From WLNJ01 sp037131165 (lineage in GTDB: Bacteria; Actinomycetota; Thermoleophilia; Solirubrobacterales; Solirubrobacteraceae), in the NCBI GenBank assembly GCA_037131165.1, contig JBAXRO010000056.1:1-12541 (forward strand): a stretch of DNA of 12,541 bases. The letters run 5' to 3'. Below the pieces are notes generated by a model. The model had not been told where the DNA came from and made no database searches. It was given only the letters and a program-made list of their open reading frames with translations. Below, piece by piece: positions 1 through 6,044 of this stretch (positions within the stretch are counted from its first letter, which is position 1; each line of letters starts with the position of its first letter). Made by a program: the position numbers and the translations under genes.

Positions 1-36
1 GTTCACCAGGAGTTGCCATTAAACGATGACCTCCTA

Positions 37-384
37 TTAAAGCAACAGTACTATGACCTCCTCGGCCAGTTCGACCTCGCCCTCGGTGGGTGCTCCGTAG
101 GTGGTGCCGCGGGCGAGCTGGGCCTCGATCGCGGCCATCACCTCCGGGTGGCAGTGACCGAGGATGAGCGGACCCCACGAACAGACGTAGTCGACGTAGG
201 AGTTGCCGTCCACGTCGACGAGCTCGGCGCCGTCGCCGCGATCGATGAACAGCGGTGATCGCCCGATCGAGCCCATAGCTCGCACGGGTGAGTTGACGCC
301 TCCGGGAATGGCTGCGAGTGCCCGCTCGTAGAGCGCTTGGGATTTGGTGTCGTCGAGTCCGGTCGACACTGGGCGGCGCGTCAA
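37..384 (-). CDS. hemL: Glutamate-1-semialdehyde 2,1-aminomutase, N-terminal part only (reading frame broken)
   Basis: HemL is a PLP enzyme that converts glutamate-1-semialdehyde to 5-aminolevulinate, the last step of the C5 route to tetrapyrroles. The family N-terminus is clear: SQALYERA, then IPGGVNSPVRA, a VDVDGNSYVDYVCSWGPLILGH stretch in two pieces, and TTYGAPTEGEVELAEE. The full family is about 430 residues, but here homology stops near base 55 and the frame ends in TAA at 37-39, so the catalytic lysine region is absent. I place the start at TTG 382-384, which overlaps the upstream TGA as TTGA and has GGGAGG at 395-400, ten bases away. GTG at 367-369 is the alternative start and gives exactly 110 codons. 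It is the last visible gene of the hemB operon. The break may be an assembly error or a real disruption; see findings. Identity is very secure, integrity is not. Confidence 0.85.
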   Translation of the reverse strand: MTRRPVSTGLDDTKSQALYERALAAIPGGVNSPVRAMGSIGRSPLFIDRGDGAELVDVDGNSYVDYVCSWGPLILGHCHPEVMAAIEAQLARGTTYGAPTEGEVELAEEVIVLLL

Positions 385-1463
385 GAGTGCGCGTCCTCCC
401 ACGCCTCGAATTCGCCCGTGAAGTACTGCATCCGGATCTTCTTGAACTCGGTCGAGGAGTAGAGGACCGAACGCTCGTGGATGCCCGTGTCCTCGGCGAT
501 CGCTTCGAGGATGGCATCGCACTCCTCCTTCGAGCGGCCATGGGCCATCGTGAAGAGGGCGTAGGGCCAGTCGGCGTAAGTCGGGCGCTCGTAGCAGTGC
601 GAGATGCCCCGGAAGGAAGCCATCCGGCCGCCGATCTCGAGGATCCTGTCCTGCGGGACCTTCCAGACACCCATGCCGTTTGCGCTGAACCCGGCTCGGC
701 GATGGAACAGGATCGCTGCAACCCGCCTGAGGATCCCCCGCTCCTTCATCGCCTCGAGGTGCCCGAGGAACTTCTCCTCAGGCATCCCCACCTCCGCGGC
801 TGCCGCCGCGTATGGGGTCGCGACGATCGGCATGTCGCCCTGGAGGGCGCGGATGACGGCGACGTCGACGTCGTCGTAGGGCACAGCCTCGATCTCCGCC
901 GGCTTGACCGCCTCGGCGGCAGGAGCGGCGAGCGCCTCGGTGCCGCCCTGCATCTCGAGGTCCATCCTGATCTTGAACAGGTTCAGGGTCGGCAGCTGCC
1001 TGACCGACTCGGCGCCTGCCTCACGGGCGAGGATCTCGAGCGTACCGTCCAGCCCGAGCTTGGATTCTGGGGTCGTGGCGATCGTGAACCAGAGGTTGAA
1101 CTCGTGACCACGCAAGTAGTTGTGCGTCACGCCGGGGTGCTCGTTGATCACCTTGGCCGCGCGATGCGGGTACTCGGGGTCGACCTTCGCTGCGACGAGC
1201 ATCGAGGAGAACCCGAGCGCGCGGGTGTCGAAGATCGGCGTGACCTGGCGGATGATCCTTTCCTTGACGAGCCTCTCGACCCGCGCGAGGACCTCTTCCT
1301 CCGTCAGACCGGCTCCCTCGGCCACAGCCGCGTAAGGGCGCGGCGCGATCGGGAAGCTGCCCTGCATCAGGTTGAGAACGGAACGGTCGACGTCGTCGAG
1401 CGGGACGGCAGCGCCGTCCTTCCTGCTTCGCAACTTCGGGGTTGCTACCGGTCTCGCAGCCAC
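381..1463 (-). CDS. Fused AhbA-AhbB-type siroheme decarboxylase (tandem Lrp/AsnC-like halves)
   Basis: This 360-residue protein is two siroheme-decarboxylase (AhbA/AhbB, NirDLGH family) units in one chain. Unit 1 (about 21-170) has a winged-helix part (LDDVDRSVLNLMQ, FPI, IIRQVTPIFDTRALGF) and an AsnC-like part with THNYLRGHEFNLWFT at 113-127. Unit 2 (about 196-350) shows the AhbB/NirG hallmarks FHRRAGFSANGMGVWKVP (253-270), SHCYERPTYADWPY (288-301), MAHGRSKEEC and EFKKIRMQYF. An Ala/Pro/Glu-rich linker (about 171-195) joins them. Known members remove two acetate side chains of siroheme to give didecarbosiroheme, for haem or haem d1. The GTG start at 1461-1463 has GGAGG at 1471-1475, seven bases away, and overlaps the hemB end by 19 bases, so it is probably translationally coupled. 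Automatic pipelines would probably call it an Lrp/AsnC regulator. A regulatory role on the hem genes is possible, but the unit 2 motifs favour the enzyme. Confidence 0.88.
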   Translation of the reverse strand: MAARPVATPKLRSRKDGAAVPLDDVDRSVLNLMQGSFPIAPRPYAAVAEGAGLTEEEVLARVERLVKERIIRQVTPIFDTRALGFSSMLVAAKVDPEYPHRAAKVINEHPGVTHNYLRGHEFNLWFTIATTPESKLGLDGTLEILAREAGAESVRQLPTLNLFKIRMDLEMQGGTEALAAPAAEAVKPAEIEAVPYDDVDVAVIRALQGDMPIVATPYAAAAAEVGMPEEKFLGHLEAMKERGILRRVAAILFHRRAGFSANGMGVWKVPQDRILEIGGRMASFRGISHCYERPTYADWPYALFTMAHGRSKEECDAILEAIAEDTGIHERSVLYSSTEFKKIRMQYFTGEFEAWEDAHS

Positions 1464-2425
1464 TTCGCGGCCTCCAGGGCGTGGTAGGTGATGATTGTCC
1501 CTGCTCCCGAGCGCTTGATCGCCACCAGCGATTCGAGAACTGCTTCGCGTCTGTCAAGTGATCCGTTCGAGGACGCCGCTTCGATCATGGCGTATTCGCC
1601 ACTGACTGCGTAGCCCCAGACGGGCGCGCCGGTTTCGGCCCTGACGCCGGCGATCAAGTCGAGGGCCGGCATCGCCGGCTTGACGATCAGCACGTCGGCA
1701 CCTTCGGCCACGTCGAGCAGGGCTTCGCGGATCGCCTCGTCGGAGTTGGCCGGATCCATCTGGTAACCGCGCCGGTCGCCCTCCATCGGCTTCGAACCGG
1801 CTGCTTCGCGGAAAGGCCCGTAGAACGCCGAGGCGTGCTTGACGGCGTAGGAGATGACGAGGGTGTCCGTCAATCCTTCGGAATCGAGAGCGTCGCGGAT
1901 CGCTGCGACCCGCCCGTCCATCATGTCGCTCGGTGCGACCGCATCGGCTCCGGCTCGAGCCTGACTCACCGCGGTCCGGGCGATCGGGTCGAGCGAGGCG
2001 TCGTTGTCTACGCGACCCTCGGAATCGAGCACCCCGCAGTGGCCGTGATCGGTGTAGGCGCACAGGCAGGTGTCCGCGATCAGGACGAGGTCGTCGCCTA
2101 CCTCGCTCCTCGCGCGGCCGAGCGCAGTCTGAACAACCCCGCCTGGGTCGAAAGCCGAGCTTCCCGTCGGGTCCTTCGAATCCGGGATCCCGAAGACGAG
2201 GAGCCCGCCGAGGCCAACCGCGACAGCCTCCGCGGCGGCGGCGGCCAGGCCGTCCATGTCGAGGCGCTGCACTCCCGGCATTCCCGGCACCGGCTGGACG
2301 CCGCTGTCTGCGTGGACGAACACGGGCAGCACGAGATCGCCGGGATGGACTGCCGTCTCGCGGAACAGCGAGCGCAGGGCAGCAGTCCGGCGAAGCCTTC
2401 TGGGGCGGTGGATCGGGTACTCCAT
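1445..2425 (-). CDS. hemB: Delta-aminolevulinic acid dehydratase (porphobilinogen synthase)
   Basis: HemB condenses two 5-aminolevulinate molecules into porphobilinogen in the cytoplasm, directly after HemL in the pathway. From the ATG at 2423-2425 it is 326 residues, normal for the family. The N-terminus YPIHRPRRLRRT is typical. The zinc-type metal site is present as DTCLCAYTDHGHCGVL with Cys120, Cys122 and Cys130. Both active-site lysines are visible: Lys196 in SYAVKHASAFYGPFR and Lys249 in IVKPAMPALD. An in-frame GTG at 2429-2431 adds two residues and is an equally allowed start. The stop (TAG, 1445-1447) lies inside the start region of the Ahb-like gene, so these two are coupled. A TATCCT box just upstream could drive near-leaderless transcription. 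There is no sign of damage, and the assignment is essentially certain. Confidence 0.97.
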   Translation of the reverse strand: MEYPIHRPRRLRRTAALRSLFRETAVHPGDLVLPVFVHADSGVQPVPGMPGVQRLDMDGLAAAAAEAVAVGLGGLLVFGIPDSKDPTGSSAFDPGGVVQTALGRARSEVGDDLVLIADTCLCAYTDHGHCGVLDSEGRVDNDASLDPIARTAVSQARAGADAVAPSDMMDGRVAAIRDALDSEGLTDTLVISYAVKHASAFYGPFREAAGSKPMEGDRRGYQMDPANSDEAIREALLDVAEGADVLIVKPAMPALDLIAGVRAETGAPVWGYAVSGEYAMIEAASSNGSLDRREAVLESLVAIKRSGAGTIITYHALEAAKWLRDR

Positions 2426-2436
2426 CGGCACAACCG

Positions 2437-2442
2437 AGGATA
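2437..2442 (-). promoter_or_regulatory. Possible -10 element for hemB
   Basis: On the minus strand TATCCT fits the actinobacterial TANNNT -10 pattern and lies five bases before GTG 2431 and eleven before ATG 2425. No convincing Shine-Dalgarno precedes either start, which would fit a leaderless or nearly leaderless transcript. The upstream permease gene ends at 2504, so hemB could instead be read through from it. This rests on motif and spacing only. Confidence 0.3.
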
Positions 2443-2503
2443 GGCGAGCGGTGCGGCCCAGGGTCGAGCCGGGCGCTCCAGCGGCATCGGCCGACGGGAG
2501 CGA

Positions 2504-3652
2504 TCAGGGACTCGGGCCCGAAGCCCCCCACGGCTCGAGTTCGACGTGCCTGTGGAGATAGATGGCGGTCTCCTTGATTACAGCTGCGATCGGGAGTGCG
2601 ATCAGGGCGCCGACGATCCCGTAGAGGGACGCGCCGAGGAGCAGGGCGAACATCACGACCAGCGGGTTGATCCTCAGCGAGTGCCCGAACACCTGCGGAG
2701 CGACGACATGGCCCTCGATCTGCTGCAGCGCGATGAAGATCAGTGCGACCCAGATGGCGTCGACCGGGTCGTTCACCAGGGCGACGAGTACGGGTGGCAC
2801 CGCCCCGAGGACGGGGCCGATGTAGGGGATCAGTTCCATCAACCCGAAGAACACGCCGAAGAAGACGGCGTAGGTCTCCCCCTCCGGGAACAGGCCGGTG
2901 ATCCCCATCAGCCACATCGCCAAACCGGCCCCGAGGCCCATCAGAGTGCTGAACAGAAGCTGACCGCGGACGTACCCGAACACCGCGTGTTGGACGGCGT
3001 TGGGGTAGTCGTCTTCGCGAGTGCCGTCGCCCCTGGGCATCCGCGAGCGGATGAACTTCCCGATCGGTTCGGCGTAGAGCAACATGTAGACCGAGATCAC
3101 GAAGACGAGGACCAGCGAGAAGGAGATCTCCGCGGCACTCTGGAGCACTGATTGGGAAGCCGAGAAGATCGACCCGGAGCTGTTGACGAGCTTCTCCTGG
3201 ATCACCTGCACGGCCGACTGGCCCTGCTGCTTGATCCGCACGTCCCAGCCGCGATCGGTGAACCATTGCTGGGCGACGTCGAGTGTGTGGGCGGCGCTGC
3301 GACCGAGCTGAGGGACCTCGCTACGGATCGAGTTCACCTGTGAGGCGACGGGGTTCGCGAGCAACGCCCCGGCCCCCAGCAGCACGATGAAGAAGCCGAG
3401 GTAGGCGAGGAAGACGGCCAGGCCGCGGCGGATCCCGAAGCGGGCGGAGATCACCGTGACCAACGGATTGAGGATCAGGGCTATTACGCTCGAGACGGTG
3501 AAGAGCACGATCACAGGCGCGGCAGCCGAGAGGATGCCCGAGAGAACCACGGCGCCGACAGCGAGAACGGCGACCTGTGCCCAGCGGGGCAGGACGGTTC
3601 TCGGTGGCGTGGCCGCCGCCGGTCGAACCTCCGTTTGCCCTTCCTCCGCCAT
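2504..3652 (-). CDS. AI-2E family (TqsA/PerM-type) transporter
   Basis: A 382-residue polytopic inner-membrane protein of the AI-2E transporter/UPF0118 family. The family exports small molecules, including autoinducer-2, or acts as ion-coupled transporters; the substrate here cannot be told. The layout is typical: a hydrophobic N-terminal pair (about 26-65), another span at 77-99, a long soluble central segment (about 101-175), then membrane segments to 361. Diagnostic motifs are PYIGPVLGAVPPVLVAL (276-292) and QIEGHVVAPQVFGHSLRINP (311-330), followed by LLLGASLYGIVGALIALP. I chose ATG 3650-3652 because the protein then begins just before the first membrane helix; the frame stays open upstream, but only through the divergent gene. 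No Shine-Dalgarno is visible and a GATAAT box sits seven bases upstream, suggesting a leaderless message. It precedes hemB by 72 to 78 bases on the same strand, but no functional link to haem synthesis is evident. Confidence 0.93.
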   Translation of the reverse strand: MAEEGQTEVRPAAATPPRTVLPRWAQVAVLAVGAVVLSGILSAAAPVIVLFTVSSVIALILNPLVTVISARFGIRRGLAVFLAYLGFFIVLLGAGALLANPVASQVNSIRSEVPQLGRSAAHTLDVAQQWFTDRGWDVRIKQQGQSAVQVIQEKLVNSSGSIFSASQSVLQSAAEISFSLVLVFVISVYMLLYAEPIGKFIRSRMPRGDGTREDDYPNAVQHAVFGYVRGQLLFSTLMGLGAGLAMWLMGITGLFPEGETYAVFFGVFFGLMELIPYIGPVLGAVPPVLVALVNDPVDAIWVALIFIALQQIEGHVVAPQVFGHSLRINPLVVMFALLLGASLYGIVGALIALPIAAVIKETAIYLHRHVELEPWGASGPSP

Positions 3653-3659
3653 CACGGCG

Positions 3660-3665
3660 ATTATC
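3660..3665 (-). promoter_or_regulatory. Probable -10 element of the permease gene in a 27-bp divergent gap
   Basis: On the minus strand GATAAT (five of six matches to TATAAT) ends seven bases before the permease ATG. Transcription would then start at or next to the initiation codon, as in leaderless actinobacterial genes. On the plus strand the same bases read GATTAT, about 15 bases before the GTG of the YmdB-type gene, so the element may serve both directions. No clear -35 is seen on either strand. Confidence 0.4.
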
Positions 3666-3679
3666 GGGATCGGATCGGC

Positions 3680-4471
3680 GTGAGCTCGAACGGGATCCTG
3701 TTCGTCGGCGACCTCGTGGGCGGCGCGGGCCGCAGGGCACTGCTGGAGGTGCTTCCCGGGTTGCGGGAGGAGTTCGCCCCCCGATTCGTCGTCGTCAATG
3801 CCGAGAACGCAGCGGGTGGCCGCGGCATCACGCCGAAGATCGCAGCCGAGCTGTTCGCCGCCGGCGTCGATGCGATCACCCTCGGGAACCACGCCTACAA
3901 ACGCAGCGAGGGCTGGGGTCTACTCGACGAGGATGACCGCGTGGTCAGGCCGGCCAACCACTTCGCGACCAGCCCCGGCCGCGGTTCGACCGTGATCGAG
4001 AGGGACGGGGTCAGACTCGGGGTGCTCAACCTCTCCGGGAACCTCGGGATGGACGCGCCGCACCCGTTCGTGGCAACGGCCGAGTCGGCGATCCACGACC
4101 TCTCGAAGAGGAGCGACCTGATCCTCGTCGACTTCCACGCCGAGGCGACCAGCGAGAAAGTCGCCCTCGGCTGGCTGCTCGATGGCCGGGTCACGGCAGT
4201 GGTCGGCACCCACACCCATGTGCCGACGGCCGACGCCCGGATCCTGCCGGGCGGCACCGCCTACATCACCGACGTCGGCATGACCGGCTCACGGGACGGC
4301 GTGATCGGGGTCGTCAGGGAGCAGGCGATCGAGGCGATGACGAGCCACCTCCCGGTGCGGTTCGAACCGGCCGAGGCGGACCCGTGGGTCAACGCCGTGA
4401 TGATCAGGCCGGCGTCGGGCTCGGATCCGGCGCGGATCGATCAGGTGCTTCGTCCCGCCGGGAGAGGCTGA
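3680..4471 (+). CDS. ymdB: YmdB-type metallophosphoesterase (TIGR00282 family)
   Basis: This 263-residue protein belongs to the YmdB/DR1281 calcineurin-like family. In Bacillus subtilis YmdB hydrolyses cyclic nucleotides and influences the choice between motility and biofilm; the role here is inferred from the family only. The dinuclear metal site is complete: Asp11 in LFVGDLVG, Glu42 and Asn43 in VVNAENAAGGRGIT, Asn70 and His71 in LGNHAYK, His153 in DFHAE, and His178 and His180 in GTHTHVPTAD. The usual GNHTWD motif is altered to GNHAYK. The GTG at 3680-3682 gives the canonical start just before the first beta strand and the normal family length. An upstream in-frame ATG at 3635 would run into the divergent permease gene. 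The last 68 bases overlap, tail to tail, the gene on the opposite strand. Confidence 0.95.
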   Translation: MSSNGILFVGDLVGGAGRRALLEVLPGLREEFAPRFVVVNAENAAGGRGITPKIAAELFAAGVDAITLGNHAYKRSEGWGLLDEDDRVVRPANHFATSPGRGSTVIERDGVRLGVLNLSGNLGMDAPHPFVATAESAIHDLSKRSDLILVDFHAEATSEKVALGWLLDGRVTAVVGTHTHVPTADARILPGGTAYITDVGMTGSRDGVIGVVREQAIEAMTSHLPVRFEPAEADPWVNAVMIRPASGSDPARIDQVLRPAGRG

Positions 4472-6044
4472 TCGCGTCGCACTTCAGGTCGCTCGCGGCG
4501 ACCAGGGCCATCGCCGGCAGGAACCAGACGATGTAGGTGTAGAACCAGTAGACCGCCGACAGCTGGAGGGCGATCGTCACCGCTACCGATAGGGATGCGA
4601 GGACGACTGGGGTCCTGTTCTCGGCCCTCGGCCGTATCGCGACGAACACGGCAAGCAGGACGACGGCGACCTGCCAAGCGATCCTCGACCATCCGGGGAG
4701 GCCATAGAGGCCCCAGGCGCTGAACGGCGCTCCGCGGTCGTCCTGGTAGCCGATCGTCCGCCGCCACACGGCGAGCGGGTCGTCGACGTAGGGAGCCATC
4801 GAGATCGCGAAGAGGAGCGCCGCCCCAAGCCCCCAGAGCACCACCGACTTGAGGTTCGAGGAGCCCCTGACCCGGATGAACATCGGCATCAGGACGAGTC
4901 CCGCCATCTTCGTCAGGGCCTGAACGGTCGAGGCCGCCCCGCGCAGGAACGTTCCACCTGTGCCGTTCACAGTGAGGGTGAGCAGGAGCAGGGTCGAGCA
5001 GAGAGCGACGAGGCCGTCGTTGGCACCGCACATCGCGACGTAGAGCGTGAACGGGCAGGTGACCCAGAACCAAGCGGCCACCACCGCGCCCGGTGGGCCA
5101 CGCAGCCTGTAGCCGAGCAGGGCCAATGCGAGCAGGCAGAGGATGTCGAAGACGACAGCGGCAGTCGTGGCGGCCGCCAGGCGCTGCTTGTTCGAAGTCG
5201 TGTCGAACAGCAGGGCGAACGGAGCGTAGGCGGCCCAAGTGACCGGCCCATACGTGTCGCCACGCTCGATCCGCTTCGGGAAGTGGCCGTAGACGAGCTT
5301 GCCGGAGGCGAGCCTGTCGCCGCCGATCACGCTCGCCTCGCCGACGTCGATCACGTTGCCGTCGGCCACGACGAGCGCGATCCTAAAGCCGAGCAGGAAG
5401 ACGATCCCGATCACCATCACGCTCGCCGGCAGGAGGCTGCGGCGCGGCTCCCCGGGCTCGCCCGAGCGCAACCCGCGCCAAAGCATCCTCCCGAGCAGCC
5501 AGAGCATCGGCGGGTACATCAACGGGGTCGAGAGATCGATCCTGCCGTCGTTGAAGCCGGCGAACGAAAGCGACAGCGCGCCGACCGCGGCGACATCGAG
5601 CCAAGCGAGGCCGGGGCGTCCCCGCGGGAGCAGCCCGATCAGGAACGCTGCGAGCAGCGGCAGCCAGATCCACAGCGCCGCTGCACTGCGGCCGAACGCG
5701 CCCGGGTAGCCCCGGGCCATCGACCATGCAGCTTGGTAGCCGACCCACTGCTCGAGGACCTTCCCACCCTTTGCCGCGATGAACACCTCGGCGGCGAGCT
5801 GGCCGCCGGCCGTCCAGTACTGGACTCGCCAGCGTTCGCGCTGGCGGACGGTGTCCCAGTGGCCGTCGGCGTGGCGAGCCACCTCGGCCTTGACCTTCGG
5901 TAGCCGTTCGGCGGTCGACTGGGCCCGCTGGCTGTCGACCACAGTCGCGACCGATCGGGCTCCCGAGGCCGGTGCCGCTGTGAGGGCGACGGCGACAGCT
6001 GCGGCGAGGAGCGCCGCCTCAACCCGTCGCGAGCGCGCCCGCAC
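4404..6044 (-). CDS. Polytopic GT-C-like membrane protein with N-terminal extracytoplasmic domain
   Basis: A 546-residue membrane protein. Residues 8-29 look like a signal peptide or anchor (basic start, Ala-rich core, APASGA). Residues about 30-118 form a soluble domain resembling PepSY (WRVQYWTAGGQLAAEVFIAA, then GGKVLEQWVGYQAAW). About eleven to twelve hydrophobic segments follow, for example at 122-139, 172-187, 207-226, 292-311, 318-337, 342-358, 400-417, 456-470, 478-495 and 499-517. Loop motifs GDTYGPVTWAAYAPF (262-276) and CGANDGLVAL (339-348) recall DUF2029/GT87-type mannosyltransferases that use polyprenyl-phosphate sugars, but I cannot name substrate or product. The C-terminus is a short Pro/Asp-rich cytoplasmic tail. 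Its GTG start lies inside the end of the phosphodiesterase gene (26-base overlap), so the two are probably translationally coupled and may act on the same envelope material. Membrane topology is sure, enzymatic class moderately so. Confidence 0.8.
   Translation of the reverse strand: MRARSRRVEAALLAAAVAVALTAAPASGARSVATVVDSQRAQSTAERLPKVKAEVARHADGHWDTVRQRERWRVQYWTAGGQLAAEVFIAAKGGKVLEQWVGYQAAWSMARGYPGAFGRSAAALWIWLPLLAAFLIGLLPRGRPGLAWLDVAAVGALSLSFAGFNDGRIDLSTPLMYPPMLWLLGRMLWRGLRSGEPGEPRRSLLPASVMVIGIVFLLGFRIALVVADGNVIDVGEASVIGGDRLASGKLVYGHFPKRIERGDTYGPVTWAAYAPFALLFDTTSNKQRLAAATTAAVVFDILCLLALALLGYRLRGPPGAVVAAWFWVTCPFTLYVAMCGANDGLVALCSTLLLLTLTVNGTGGTFLRGAASTVQALTKMAGLVLMPMFIRVRGSSNLKSVVLWGLGAALLFAISMAPYVDDPLAVWRRTIGYQDDRGAPFSAWGLYGLPGWSRIAWQVAVVLLAVFVAIRPRAENRTPVVLASLSVAVTIALQLSAVYWFYTYIVWFLPAMALVAASDLKCDAISLSRRDEAPDRSAPDPSPTPA

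Noticed and set aside
13..258. An 81-codon plus-strand frame at the left edge
   Set aside because: It is antisense to the well-supported HemL N-terminus and begins in the doubtful AT-rich edge.
381..1463. Annotation as a plain Lrp/AsnC transcription regulator
   Set aside because: The two winged-helix/AsnC-like halves would suggest it, but the motifs GFSANGMGVWKVP, ERPTYADWPY and EFKKIRMQYF belong to the siroheme decarboxylase family. Kept only as a secondary possibility.
318..1487. A 389-codon open frame on the plus strand
   Set aside because: It is the antisense of the Ahb-like gene. The product shows no motif, and the opposite strand has strong family signatures.
1554..3266. A 570-codon open frame on the minus strand
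   Set aside because: It runs out of frame through both hemB and the permease, and is Arg/Pro-rich without domains. It is an overlapping shadow.
3653..3892. Upstream extension of the permease frame
   Set aside because: The extra residues have no membrane segment or family similarity and lie opposite the metal-binding N-terminus of the YmdB-type gene.
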